Source: Propionibacteriaceae bacterium (GTDB taxonomy: Bacteria > Actinomycetota > Actinomycetes > Propionibacteriales > Propionibacteriaceae). From it: DNA of 64,000 nucleotides. The translations under genes and the position numbers were made by a program. Under the pieces are notes generated by a model. That model ran no database searches, had not been told where the DNA came from, and was given only the letters and a program-made list of their open reading frames with translations. Below, piece after piece: positions 8,744 to 17,728 of the stretch. Each line of letters opens with the position of its first letter. The stretch's first letter is position 1. Location: contig JAITVK010000033.1 in NCBI GenBank assembly GCA_031285845.1, positions 1 to 64,000 of the forward strand. The letters are read 5' to 3'.

Positions 8744-10198
8744 TCAGTGGTTCGTACGCCCCGCTCGTACTGGCAGCAACACCGCGAACCCGATGAGCAA
8801 GACAGCCGCGATAGCGATCAGACCCCAATGCTGGGTCGCCCCGGAACCTGTCAGACGGGCCCCCAACAGAACGAACACGCCGAACAGCGTGGGCGAGATG
8901 AACGAAATCACTCGCCCCGTGGTGGTGTACAAGCCGAAGACCTCGCCCGAACGCCCGGCGGGGATGACCCGAGCCAACAGACTGCGCGAAGCCGCCTGGG
9001 CTGGTCCACACAGACACGACAGGATCAGACCGAAAACCCAGAAGATCGTCTTTCCTTGAGCGACCAGGTTCGGATCGTACGCCGGGTTGGCCTGGCACGC
9101 CGTTGTGACCGCGTCGCAAATCTGAACTGGTTGAGCGTAGGCCGGCTGATGCAGGAAAAACACCACCATCGCGCCACCGGCCAAAATGCCCAGACAGATC
9201 AAAATGACGATCTTCGGGCCGATGACATCGTCCAATAATCCGAACAGAATCGTCACCACCCCCGCGATGAGATTGGCCGCCGCACCGAACACGATGATCT
9301 CGGTGGTGGAGAACCCGAACGATTGAGCGGCGATCACCGCGCCAAAACTGAACACCGCGGCCAGACCGTCGCGATACAGCGCCGAGGCGATCAGGAAGTA
9401 CGCCACATGTCGATCCTCGCGCCACAGTGTGGCGATGTGACTGAACAGGGCGCGGTACGCACCGATGACGCCCAGCCGGGCGCGGGTCTGATCAGTGACC
9501 GGATGATCCTTCAAGACAATGAACGCGGGGATGGTGAACAGCAGCGTCCACGCCCCGCAGACGACCATCGAGGCCCGAATCTTCATCGATGTGTCGGTCA
9601 TGCCCCACGGGCCGACCTCGGGCTGGATGAAGACGAACAGGATCAACAGCAGAACAACGATGCCGCCGACGTACCCCATGCCCCAGCCGAAACCGGACAC
9701 CCGCCCGACATTTCTCGTCGTCGCCACCTGATCGATGGTGGCGTTGTAGAAGGAACCAGAGATCTCGCCCACGACCGCGCCGACGGCTAGCAGCACCAGA
9801 CCGAGCACGAGGAAACCCGGCCGCGGGGCGACGAAGAACAGCGCCATGGTTATCAGGCCCAAGCCCCAGGTCAACCACCGCATGTTGCGCACGATGTGAC
9901 CTGAGCGATCAGCCGACTGCCCCAACACAGGAGCGATCAGAGCGATCACGACCCCGGCGATCGCGGTCGACACTGACAGCGCCAGCGAGGGGCCATTGGA
10001 ATCGTTCGGATCCGAGCTGAAGTACGCCCCAGTGGTGATGTAGACCGAAAAGACGAAGGTGGTGACCACGGTGTAGAACGGTTGAGTGCCCCAATCCCAC
10101 AGGGCCCAACCCAACACTGCAGCCGGTCGGCTTTTCGCGTTGGCGCCCAAGGCTAACTTTGGCCCTTTCGCAGGCTCGGATGTGACGGCGCTGGTCAT
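8744..10198 (-). CDS. Major facilitator superfamily transporter (UMF1/Atg22-like)
   Basis: This 484-residue membrane protein has about 12 hydrophobic helices and the WALWDWGTQPFYTVV entry typical of the UMF1/Atg22-like MFS group. The helix 2-3 loop holds APVLGQSADRSGHIVRN. I choose the ATG at 10198 because it overlaps the upstream gene's stop (ATGA) and has GGGAG five bases before it; ATG 10210 is possible. The coupled gene encodes a glycerophosphodiester phosphodiesterase. Export or import of a glycerophospho-compound or its product is therefore a reasonable inference, but the substrate cannot be read from the sequence. Confidence 0.85.
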   Translation of the reverse strand: MTSAVTSEPAKGPKLALGANAKSRPAAVLGWALWDWGTQPFYTVVTTFVFSVYITTGAYFSSDPNDSNGPSLALSVSTAIAGVVIALIAPVLGQSADRSGHIVRNMRWLTWGLGLITMALFFVAPRPGFLVLGLVLLAVGAVVGEISGSFYNATIDQVATTRNVGRVSGFGWGMGYVGGIVVLLLILFVFIQPEVGPWGMTDTSMKIRASMVVCGAWTLLFTIPAFIVLKDHPVTDQTRARLGVIGAYRALFSHIATLWREDRHVAYFLIASALYRDGLAAVFSFGAVIAAQSFGFSTTEIIVFGAAANLIAGVVTILFGLLDDVIGPKIVILICLGILAGGAMVVFFLHQPAYAQPVQICDAVTTACQANPAYDPNLVAQGKTIFWVFGLILSCLCGPAQAASRSLLARVIPAGRSGEVFGLYTTTGRVISFISPTLFGVFVLLGARLTGSGATQHWGLIAIAAVLLIGFAVLLPVRAGRTNH

Positions 10199-10983
10199 GT
10201 GTTCTCCCATAGATCATGATCGATCAAGACGTTCTTCAACAGGTCTGGATGATCGGTGATGATCCCGTCGACCCCCAGATCGATCAGCCGGGCCATCTCG
10301 GCCGCATCATTGATCGTCCAAACATGGATAACCTTACCGATACGGTGGACCCTGTCAATCGTGGCTTGAGTGAGGATGGGCAGCGTACGGCGTCCGATGG
10401 GGACCCGGACCGGAACCTGAAGGGCCACGCCTTGTGGCGAATTCGCGCGGGCGAAGGGCGTCAGCGCTGTGACTGCGGCGGCGATCGGTGTCATCGCAGT
10501 CGGCACCGAACGGGAGGACATCGCTCGGAAACGGCCGAGTCGTCCCGGTGAGAAAGAGTCGACCAGGATCCGATTGGCCAGATGGTGTTCGCGGATGACC
10601 CTGACCAGCGGTTCGACCGAGCCAGCGGTCTTCAGGTCGACGTTGAAGCACGTGTCAGGCAAAGCCTCAACGACCTCGGCGAACAGCGGGATCGGCTCCC
10701 CACCGCCGACGCGAGCACTGGACAACTCAGCCGCAGTGTAGTCCCGCACTCGCCCGGGCAAACCAGTCATCCGCTCCAACGTCGGGTCATGGAAGCAGAC
10801 CAGTTCGTGATCCCGAGTCGCCTGAACATCGGTCTCGATATAGCGGTACCCCAGTGACACCGCCGCTCGAAAAGCTGCCAGGGTGTTCTCTCGACCGCGA
10901 TTGACTTCCCATCCTGGACCGCCGCGATGCGCCATCGCGGCGAAACGAGTCGCGCAGTAAGGATAGTTGGCGGCTGGCGTCAC
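10195..10983 (-). CDS. Glycerophosphodiester phosphodiesterase
   Basis: This 262-residue TIM-barrel enzyme would hydrolyse glycerophosphodiesters to sn-glycerol 3-phosphate and an alcohol. The family signature is clear: AHRGG near residue 18, the metal ligands in RENTLAAFRAAV and ETDVQATRDHELVCFHDPTLERMTG, and the later NVDLK. There is no signal peptide, so it acts in the cytoplasm. The start is a GTG with GAGG shortly upstream. Its stop overlaps the MFS gene by four bases. A second GDPD paired with a different MFS occurs at 55617-57900. Confidence 0.92.
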   Translation of the reverse strand: MTPAANYPYCATRFAAMAHRGGPGWEVNRGRENTLAAFRAAVSLGYRYIETDVQATRDHELVCFHDPTLERMTGLPGRVRDYTAAELSSARVGGGEPIPLFAEVVEALPDTCFNVDLKTAGSVEPLVRVIREHHLANRILVDSFSPGRLGRFRAMSSRSVPTAMTPIAAAVTALTPFARANSPQGVALQVPVRVPIGRRTLPILTQATIDRVHRIGKVIHVWTINDAAEMARLIDLGVDGIITDHPDLLKNVLIDHDLWENT

Positions 10984-11235
10984 ATTCGCCTCGTTTCAGA
11001 CCGGGGGATTAGGCGTGATGACGTCACGACCTGGGGCAACGCTCCCATTGTGCAGTATCCGCACCGGGTGGTCAAAGGACTCTGGACCCGATGTCACAAT
11101 ATGGACTCATGTTCACGCTCCCGTCGCCGCGCGCCGATCGATTCAACTCGACAGCGTTACCAGACCGCGATCGGGCCAACCGGTGAGGTTCATGAACTCT
11201 GGCGGCCTACTCGTGTGCGATCACCATGAGGAATA

Positions 11236-12102
11236 ATGGGTGTCATGACCACAATTATGTCCATCCAGTCCTCCGTCGCCTACGGCCATGTCGGCAACTC
11301 GGCCGCGTCCTTCGCTCTGATGCGGATGGGAGTGGAGACTTATCCGGTCTACACGGTGCACTATTCCAACACCACCAGCTACGGCAGTTGGCGCGGCTTG
11401 AACCTATCGGCCGACGAGGTTCTTGATGTGGTCAAGGGCATCGATGACCGTGGCGCGCTGGTCGGAGTCGACGCGGTGTTGTCCGGTTTCCAGGGGTCGA
11501 CCACCATGGGCGACACCATCGTCGCCGCCGTCCAGTTGGTCAAACAACGCAATCCTGAGGCGGTCTACTGCTGCGACCCGGTGATGGGTGACGTCGGTCG
11601 TGGGATGTATGTCGCCGACGGTGTGCCGCAGTTCCTGCGCGAGCGCGTCATTCCCCACGCTGACATCACCACGCCGAATCAGTACGAACTGGACTACCTG
11701 ACCGACAGTCACACTCACACCATCGACGACCTGTTGGTCGGCGTGGATCGCCTGATCGAGCAAGGCCCGCGAACGGTGTTGGTGACCTCGGCATTGGGCA
11801 GCGACGATCCGACCTCGGCGACCGTGTCCATGGTCGCGGCCGCCGCCGACGAGGCCTGGCTGGTGTCGACGCCACGTATCGATCAGGTGTTCACCGGCTC
11901 CGGGGATGTCACCTCAGCGGTTTTCCTCGCCCACTGGCTCGAATCCAAGAGTCTAGCTGTGGCGCTGAAGAACACCGCCGACATCGTCTACTCCCTGCTG
12001 GAGGCCACGGCCACCGCCGGTCGCCGCGAACTGGCACTGGTGGACGCACAATCCGACCTGGTCACGCCACGGTTCAGCTTCGACGTGCGCCAAGTGCGCT
12101 GA
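11236..12102 (+). CDS. pdxY: Pyridoxal kinase (PdxY-like)
   Basis: This 288-residue ribokinase-fold enzyme phosphorylates pyridoxal for PLP salvage. SIQSSVAYGHVGNSAA at the N-terminus, VLSGFQGS, CDPVMGDVGRGMYV in the middle and the anion-hole/catalytic segment FTGSGDVTSAVFLAHWL fit the PdxY family. ATG 11236 follows GAGGAATA; ATG 11245 aligns better with E. coli PdxY and is also plausible. The gene faces the HTH-MurA gene tail to tail. Confidence 0.92.
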   Translation: MGVMTTIMSIQSSVAYGHVGNSAASFALMRMGVETYPVYTVHYSNTTSYGSWRGLNLSADEVLDVVKGIDDRGALVGVDAVLSGFQGSTTMGDTIVAAVQLVKQRNPEAVYCCDPVMGDVGRGMYVADGVPQFLRERVIPHADITTPNQYELDYLTDSHTHTIDDLLVGVDRLIEQGPRTVLVTSALGSDDPTSATVSMVAAAADEAWLVSTPRIDQVFTGSGDVTSAVFLAHWLESKSLAVALKNTADIVYSLLEATATAGRRELALVDAQSDLVTPRFSFDVRQVR

Positions 12103-12111
12103 GAACGTACG

Positions 12112-12134
12112 CGCACTGTCGGATTCGCAGTGCG
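12112..12134 (+). terminator. Hairpin after pdxY
   Basis: Perfect 7-bp arms CGCACTG (12112-12118) and CAGTGCG (12128-12134) with a 9-base loop start ten bases after the pdxY stop. There is no T tract. The left arm recurs as CGCACTGTCG at 12152-12161. It may close both convergent genes. Confidence 0.35.
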
Positions 12135-12251
12135 ACTGTTGGGTCAATGGTCGCACTGTCGCAATTCGTGGTCTCGGCACCGCCCCGCTGCCGGTTCGCG
12201 CTCTCACCGGTTGGCTTCGAAGTCTCGACACCGGCCCGCTGGGCTTCGGCG

Positions 12252-13775
12252 TCACTCCAAGAACGAGGTGATGTTGGCGCCCAACGCGTTCAAACGCTCG
12301 GGCATCTCTTCGTACCCACGAGTGATGACATAGGTGTCTTCCAGAACAGTGGCCCCGCGAGCCCCCAACGCGGCCAGGAATAGACACATCGCAGGGCGCA
12401 AAGCCGGGGGACACACGATCTCGCCGCCGCCACGCCAACGGGTCGGCCCGGTCACCATGATCCGATGGGGGTCGAGCAGCGTCAGATTCGCGCCCAGCTT
12501 CGTGAGCCCCATCAGGTGGATCATCCGATGGTCGTAGACCCAGTCGAAAATCGTGGTGGTGCCACTGGCTCCGGCAGCGATCAGCGCGAAGAACGGCAGA
12601 TTGTCGATGTTGAGACCGGGGAACGGCATCGGATGGATCTTGTCCACCGGGGCGACCAACTTGGACGGTTTGACCGTCAGATCGACCAATCGGGTCATCC
12701 CATTGTGGGAGGTGTATTCGTCAGTCATGACGTAGTTCAGTTTCATCGAGTCGAGCACGGCCAGCTCGATCTCCATGAATTCGATCGGCACCCGGGTGAT
12801 CGTCAACTCCGACTCGGTGGTGACAGCCGCCGTCAGCAGAGTCATGGCCTCGATCGGATCCTCGGAGATGGCGTACTCGACGTCGACATCGACATCGGAG
12901 ACCCCGTGGATGGTCAGCGTCGTCGTGCCGATGCCGTCGATCTGAACGCCGAGCCGGGTGATGAACACGCACAGATCCTGAACCATGTAGTTCGAACTGG
13001 CGTTGCGGATGATGGTCACCCCTGGGGTTCGAGCGGCCGCCATGATGGCGTTCTCGGTGACGGTGTCACCACGTTCGGTCAGCGTGAACTGTCGGACGTC
13101 TTTGGTCGGAGGCACGACGTCACAATGATAGAAACCCTCAGTGGCTTCGACAGACAGCCCCAAGTGCCTCAAGGCTTGAAGGTGCGGCTCGACGGTGCGA
13201 GTGCCGAGATTGCAGCCCCCGGCGTACGGCAGGGCGAACGTGGCGAAGTGATGCATCAAGGGGCCGAGGAACAACAGGATGGAGCGAGTGCGCCGGGCGG
13301 CTTCCAAGTTCATGGCCGCCAGGTCCAGGTCGTACGCTCCACTGATGGTCAGATCCATCTGGTCATCACTCCAGTGGCAGTCGACGCCGATGCTGGTCAG
13401 GACCTCGATCAGACGATTGACCTCTTCGATGCGGGCGATGCCGCGCAGGGTCGTCCGTCCGCGGTTCAGCAGGGAAGCGCACAGCGTGGACACGGCCGCG
13501 TTCTTCGACGACCGGGTCTCGATGCTGCCGTGAAGGCGACGTCCACCCTCGATCGAGTAGTTGATCGCGCCGATGCCTGGTGAGATGAGTTTGCGCCCCA
13601 GAACATCGGACAACCGATTGACGGTCTCCAAGGACAGGTTCTGGTTTCCGGCCTCGATGCGCCCGATGGCGCTTTGTGAGGTGTTGAGCGCCCGAGCCAA
13701 CTCACTTTGAGTCATACCGCGAGCCTGACGGGCTTCTCGTACGAGCAAGCCGATGGTCTGTGCTGAAGTTGCCAT
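12252..13775 (-). CDS. murA: XRE-family HTH fused to UDP-GlcNAc 1-carboxyvinyltransferase (MurA)
   Basis: This 507-residue protein joins an XRE/Cro-type DNA-binding domain (about residues 5-60; REARQARGMTQSELARALN, SQSAIGRIEAGNQN) to a full MurA domain. MurA adds enolpyruvate from PEP to UDP-GlcNAc, the first step of peptidoglycan synthesis. The enzyme part keeps the substrate Lys-Asn (SKNAAV), the catalytic cysteine loop (YAGGCNLGTRTVEPH), the FPGLNID aspartate, YDHRMIH, ALRPAM and the RGYE arginine, so activity is plausible. I choose ATG 13775 because TACACT ends six bases before it; ATG 13793 would place that box inside the gene. A 16-bp palindrome sits directly upstream. Whether this is the housekeeping MurA, a second copy or a metabolite-sensing regulator cannot be decided here. 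Confidence 0.9.
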   Translation of the reverse strand: MATSAQTIGLLVREARQARGMTQSELARALNTSQSAIGRIEAGNQNLSLETVNRLSDVLGRKLISPGIGAINYSIEGGRRLHGSIETRSSKNAAVSTLCASLLNRGRTTLRGIARIEEVNRLIEVLTSIGVDCHWSDDQMDLTISGAYDLDLAAMNLEAARRTRSILLFLGPLMHHFATFALPYAGGCNLGTRTVEPHLQALRHLGLSVEATEGFYHCDVVPPTKDVRQFTLTERGDTVTENAIMAAARTPGVTIIRNASSNYMVQDLCVFITRLGVQIDGIGTTTLTIHGVSDVDVDVEYAISEDPIEAMTLLTAAVTTESELTITRVPIEFMEIELAVLDSMKLNYVMTDEYTSHNGMTRLVDLTVKPSKLVAPVDKIHPMPFPGLNIDNLPFFALIAAGASGTTTIFDWVYDHRMIHLMGLTKLGANLTLLDPHRIMVTGPTRWRGGGEIVCPPALRPAMCLFLAALGARGATVLEDTYVITRGYEEMPERLNALGANITSFLE

Positions 13776-13781
13776 AACCGT

Positions 13782-13802
13782 AGTGTATCTCATCTATGAG
13801 AT
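13782..13802 (-). promoter_or_regulatory. Promoter and perfect palindrome upstream of the HTH-MurA gene
   Basis: ATCTCAT-CT-ATGAGAT (13787-13802) is a perfect 7-bp inverted repeat with a 2-bp centre. It touches the -10 box TACACT (13787-13782), so a protein bound here would cover the promoter spacer. The HTH domain of the gene product is the obvious candidate ligand (inference). Confidence 0.5.
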
Positions 13803-13863
13803 GATGCTTCATCAAGACATGCGGAGCACGGGCCACGCGACCAGCTTCTCGACTAGTCAATCC

Positions 13864-13878
13864 CGGATAGAGTATCCG
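13864..13878 (+). promoter_or_regulatory. Dyad and -10 box directly before lpd
   Basis: CGGATA-gag-TATCCG is a 6-bp inverted repeat ending one base before the lpd ATG. It contains TAGAGT (13868-13873), six bases before the ATG, which suggests a leaderless transcript and a site where a repressor could block initiation. Confidence 0.35.
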
Positions 13879-13879
13879 T

Positions 13880-15277
13880 ATGACGCAGTTCGACACAGTG
13901 ATCCTGGGAGCCGGTCCGGGCGGCTACGTGGCCGCGATTCGATGTGCTCAACTCGGGATGAAGACAGCCATCGTGGAAAAACGGTGGTGGGGGGGAGTGT
14001 GCCTCAACGTCGGATGCATCCCGACCAAATCCTTGCTCGCCAACGCTGATCTCGCCCACACACTGACCTTCGACAGGCAACTCTATGGAATAGTCGGGGA
14101 TGTCAGCCTGGATTGGGGACCAGCCTACGCCCGCTCCAGAGCCGTCTCGGATCGCATGGTCAAGGGCGTGCACTTCCTGATGCGAAAGAACAAAATCACC
14201 GAATACTCCGGCTGGGCGACGTTGAGCGACGCCCAGCACCTGCGGGTCGAGTCCGAAGTCGGCGAACCGCAGGAGTTGAGCTTCGACAATCTGATCCTCG
14301 CCACAGGGGCCACACCGAAGATGCTGCCCGGTGTGAGCCCGGGACCGCGAGTGTGGACCTATGAGCAGCTGATCCTGTCCGACAGGTTGCCGAAGTCGAT
14401 CATCATCTGTGGCGCTGGGCCGATCGGGAGTGAGTTCGCCTACATTCTGGCCAGTTACGGCGTCAAAGTCACGATTGTGGAGTACCTGGATCGGCTGCTG
14501 CCGCTGGAGGACCCACAGGTCTCGTCCGAGGTCGCCAAAGCCTATCGCCGCCTCGGCGTCACCGTCCTGGCCAACCATTCGGTCACCTCGGTGGAGCAAG
14601 ACGACCAGTCGGCCAAAGTCACCGTCAGCCCCAACGCCGGTTCGGACCCGTTCGTCATCGAGGCTGACGCAGTTCTGGTCAGTGTCGGTTTCACGCCGCG
14701 TACGACGGGGTACGGTCTAGAGTCCACTGCAGTGTCATTGGACGGCCGTGGCGCGATTCAGATCGACGACCAGATGCGGACCACAGTCGACAACATCTAC
14801 GCCATCGGGGACGTCACCGGCAAGCTCATGCTGGCCCACACCGCGCAAGCCCAGGCCATCATCGCCGCCGAGTCGATCGGCGGCATGACCACGCTGCCGA
14901 TCGACTATGCCATGATCCCGCGCGCCACCTATACTCGACCACAAGTCGCCTCATTCGGCTACACCGAGGAACAGGCCCGTGATCGAGGCCATGACGTGAT
15001 CGTGTCGAAGTTCCCTTTCACCGCGAACGGGAAAGCCCAAGGACTGGGGGAGGCGGTCGGCTTCGTCAAGATCATCGCCGACGCGTCCCACCATGAACTG
15101 CTTGGAGCCCACCTCGTCGGACCAGATGTGACCGAACTGCTGCCGGAGTTGACGCTGGCTCAGAAGTGGGATCTCACCGCCGACGAGGTCGCCCGCAACA
15201 TTCACGCCCATCCGACCTTGTCGGAGGCCATTGGTGAGGCCGCCGAAGGCATCGGCGGAGCGATGATCAACTTCTGA
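13880..15277 (+). CDS. lpdA: Dihydrolipoyl dehydrogenase
   Basis: This 465-residue flavoprotein disulfide reductase reoxidises dihydrolipoamide in 2-oxoacid dehydrogenase or glycine-cleavage complexes. FAD motif VILGAGPGGYVAA, the redox-active disulfide GGVCLNVGCIPTKSLL (about residues 37-52), the NAD motif IICGAGPIGSEFA, the second FAD motif TVDNIYAIGDV and the C-terminal His-Glu dyad (HAHPTLSE) are all present. It is transcribed divergently from HTH-MurA across 104 bases. No E1 or E2 gene lies next to it, so it probably serves complexes encoded elsewhere. Its stop is 15 bases from the pfkA stop. Confidence 0.95.
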   Translation: MTQFDTVILGAGPGGYVAAIRCAQLGMKTAIVEKRWWGGVCLNVGCIPTKSLLANADLAHTLTFDRQLYGIVGDVSLDWGPAYARSRAVSDRMVKGVHFLMRKNKITEYSGWATLSDAQHLRVESEVGEPQELSFDNLILATGATPKMLPGVSPGPRVWTYEQLILSDRLPKSIIICGAGPIGSEFAYILASYGVKVTIVEYLDRLLPLEDPQVSSEVAKAYRRLGVTVLANHSVTSVEQDDQSAKVTVSPNAGSDPFVIEADAVLVSVGFTPRTTGYGLESTAVSLDGRGAIQIDDQMRTTVDNIYAIGDVTGKLMLAHTAQAQAIIAAESIGGMTTLPIDYAMIPRATYTRPQVASFGYTEEQARDRGHDVIVSKFPFTANGKAQGLGEAVGFVKIIADASHHELLGAHLVGPDVTELLPELTLAQKWDLTADEVARNIHAHPTLSEAIGEAAEGIGGAMINF

Positions 15278-15292
15278 TCGACACAAACGCGA

Positions 15293-16420
15293 TCAGTCGC
15301 CCAATCCGGTTCCGACTTTGCGGGCGGTGGCGATCCAATCGTGATCGGTGGGAACGAGCTTCACTTTGCCCGCCACCTCGGCCAGCGGCACCGGCTCGGT
15401 GCCTTGGCCGCGCGCCGCCACTAAGACCCCGAATTGTCCTTCGGTGACCAGGTCGGCTGCGGCCGACCCCAGTCGAGTGGCGAGCAGACGGTCCTCGGCG
15501 CAGGGTGTGCCGCCACGTTGGACGTACCCCAGAATCGTCACCCGAGTCTCCAGCCCGGTGGCGGCCTCCAAGTCTCTGGCCAGTTGGAAGGTGTGCTCAC
15601 GCTGGGAGTCTTCGACGTGGGCCAAATGCGACTTCGCCGCCCCGAGCGCCTCGGGAGTCTTCGCCGCGTTGACCAGCAGGCGAGCCGCCTGATAGTCGGC
15701 CACGTCGGTGACGTCACGGGCGCCCTCGGCTACGGCGACGACCGAGAAACTGCTTCCACGCGCGATGCGCGCTTTGATTGTGGCGGTGATGGAATCCACG
15801 GTGTAGGGGATCTCCGGAATGAGGATGATGTCAGCCCCACCGGCGATCCCGGCGCCCAAACTAAGCCAGCCCGCTCGATGCCCCATGACCTCGGCCAAGA
15901 TGATGCGATGGTGGGAATGAGCCGTGCTATGCAGCCGGTCGATCGCCTCGGTGGCGATCTCCATGGCGGTGGCGAACCCGAAACTGGTGTCCGTGCAGGC
16001 GATGTCATTGTCGATCGTCTTGGGCAGCGAGATAACATTGATGCCCGCGTCCATCAGTTGTTTGGCATTCTTGGCTGTTCCTCCGCCACCGAGCAGGACG
16101 AGCGCGTCGACGCCCAGACGGTCCAGGTTGTCCTGCACTGTGGGAATCATGTTGTGAGGCTCGCCGTCGATCATGTATTTGTGGACTTTGTCTCGGCTAG
16201 TTCCCAGCATCGTCCCGCCGGTGGTGAGGATGCCTGACAAGGCGGAACCATCCAAGGTGACATAACGGTTCTCGACCAGGCCTTTGATGCCGTCTCTGAA
16301 GCCGATCAGCTCCATATTATGGTATCCAATGATGGTTTTGCCGAATCCTCGGATCACCGCGTTGAGACCGGGGGCGTCTCCGCCAGCCGTCAGAATCCCC
16401 ACACGCTTGATCGTTGTCAT
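15293..16420 (-). CDS. pfkA: 6-phosphofructokinase, probably ATP-dependent
   Basis: This 375-residue enzyme phosphorylates fructose 6-phosphate. GILTAGGDAPGLNAVIRG, TTGGTMLGTSR, LPKTIDNDI, the substrate loop AEVMGHRAGWL and YVQRGGTPCAEDRLLATRLG identify it. At the donor site it reads LGGGGTAKNA where E. coli has GGDGS, giving glycine at the 104-equivalent (ATP type) and lysine at the 124-equivalent (LPKT). This is the pattern of ATP-using actinobacterial PFKs, but the aspartate before the 104-equivalent is lost. I choose ATG 16420 because AGGAGG lies eight bases upstream; ATG 16426 has only two bases of spacing. A PPi-type paralogue is encoded at 22500. Confidence 0.88.
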   Translation of the reverse strand: MTTIKRVGILTAGGDAPGLNAVIRGFGKTIIGYHNMELIGFRDGIKGLVENRYVTLDGSALSGILTTGGTMLGTSRDKVHKYMIDGEPHNMIPTVQDNLDRLGVDALVLLGGGGTAKNAKQLMDAGINVISLPKTIDNDIACTDTSFGFATAMEIATEAIDRLHSTAHSHHRIILAEVMGHRAGWLSLGAGIAGGADIILIPEIPYTVDSITATIKARIARGSSFSVVAVAEGARDVTDVADYQAARLLVNAAKTPEALGAAKSHLAHVEDSQREHTFQLARDLEAATGLETRVTILGYVQRGGTPCAEDRLLATRLGSAAADLVTEGQFGVLVAARGQGTEPVPLAEVAGKVKLVPTDHDWIATARKVGTGLGD

Positions 16421-16741
16421 CCTCATGACCTCCTGCTCGCCGCTGGTCCCATTCTCCCACGGACAGCCACCGGGTTCACTCATGAAGGTCAAACGGTACG
16501 GCCGCAAGCGGGGCGCGGAGAGCCCATACGCCATGTCAACGCGGGGGAGGAGCTCGGGCAGAGGCCATCGAGCAGGGCATGTCCCGTGCGCCGCGCGAAG
16601 ACGGGGGAGACGCGCACCAGATCTCGGCCAACTCGAGAGGACCATGGCGTACGCCACCCGAACGACAGACAGAGGCGCTATGAGGCGTCGCGCGCTAGCG
16701 CAGGGCGATCGGCTCTAGACCGTTCTTCACGAGCCCAGCAC
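16421..16741. other. Intergenic region upstream of pfkA
   Basis: No coding region is supported in these 321 bases. They hold the pfkA ribosome site. A TTGACC and a TTGACA occur on the minus strand, but neither has a -10 box at a normal distance. The region also contains a GCGCTAGCGC palindrome near 16692. Confidence 0.5.
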
Positions 16742-17560
16742 TCAACGCCGAATTCCACCGGCGTAAACATCGGGGCAAGCTATGAACGACACCGGCAGGC
16801 CAGGTAGTGCATGCGAAGCGATGTCCGCGATCTCGCGCATCCCGTACTGCTCAGACGGGATGTGGCCGACCACGAGCAATGCCTTCGGAAATCCGAGTGT
16901 GACCGCGTCGTCAACGTAGCCCCCGATTTCCCATTCGTGAATCTCACCGGCGATCACCACCTGGATGTCTGGGCGGGCCAACAAATGACGAATGTAGGTC
17001 GCGCCACGAAAACCTAATGCGAAACCGACCCGCGAACAGGTCATGCCGCCGGCGCCGATGAAGCGTGTCGCGGGCGCGCCGAGCTGGTCAGCCACCGTCG
17101 TCGCCAACTCTGCCAGCGTCTGCGGAGCGATGTCCAGCACGGTCGGATATCCCACAGTCTCAGGCACTGTCCATCCCAAGCGTCGAGCCGTCCCGACATC
17201 GACCAGGTCCGGGCGCAGATCGTGCAACGCGTCATGCAAATGCCACACGACCACGCCATGCTGCTCCAAACACGACAATTTCTCACGATAGACCGGATCA
17301 GCCTCACGAATCAGATCAGGTCGAGCCTCGTCGCGATGGTCCCAAAACAGCGGCTCATGCGTGATCACCAGATTCGCGTGAGAATCAGCCGCCTGCTGCA
17401 ACACCCGACTAGACGCGATCATCGTCGTCACAATCCCAGTCACCGCGGCATTCGGGTCTCCATACAGGAACTCATCGACAGTGGCGTCCCGTCGCGGGGC
17501 TCCAATCGCGGACACAATACGCTGCGCCGCCTGCGCGGCCGTGGGAAACACGATGGACAT
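16742..17560 (-). CDS. Nif3-like dinuclear metal-centre protein
   Basis: This 272-residue protein belongs to the Nif3/YbgI family (old name GTP cyclohydrolase I type 2). Metal-ligand segments are visible: VITHEPLFWDH near residue 68, HLHDALHDLRPDLVDVG near 106, and the C-terminal GHIPSEQYGMREIA. The length and motif order are normal for short members. The biochemical role of the family is unsettled. The gene is on the same strand as pfkA but 321 bases separate them, so co-transcription is not obvious. Confidence 0.82.
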   Translation of the reverse strand: MSIVFPTAAQAAQRIVSAIGAPRRDATVDEFLYGDPNAAVTGIVTTMIASSRVLQQAADSHANLVITHEPLFWDHRDEARPDLIREADPVYREKLSCLEQHGVVVWHLHDALHDLRPDLVDVGTARRLGWTVPETVGYPTVLDIAPQTLAELATTVADQLGAPATRFIGAGGMTCSRVGFALGFRGATYIRHLLARPDIQVVIAGEIHEWEIGGYVDDAVTLGFPKALLVVGHIPSEQYGMREIADIASHALPGLPVSFIACPDVYAGGIRR

Positions 17561-17679
17561 GGTTCAAGTTTATGCCCGTGTCAGGCCACCGAACGATGAA
17601 TGATGATGACGATCAGTCAGTAGGAGCCGCGCTGCCCAAGCGCCAGGCTCGGTGTCACCCCTGCTCGACCGCTAGTCCG

Positions 17680-17693
17680 ATAATGTACATTAT
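17680..17693. promoter_or_regulatory. Perfect 14-bp AT-rich palindrome
   Basis: ATAATGTACATTAT is an uninterrupted perfect palindrome with only two G/C pairs, in a GC-rich genome. It lies in the 373-base gap between the Nif3-like gene and alr, 36 bases before a small ORF. It has the form of a dimeric repressor site. Confidence 0.45.
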
Positions 17694-17728
17694 GACATTT
17701 CAGGCTGGCGAACCGCGACCTATGAGCG

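Noticed and set aside
12112-12161. CGCACTGTCG repeat as a CRISPR-like or REP element
   Set aside because: Only two direct copies and one inverted core are present, with no regular spacing.
12465-13583. 372-codon plus-strand open frame
   Set aside because: It is the antisense shadow of the HTH-MurA gene.
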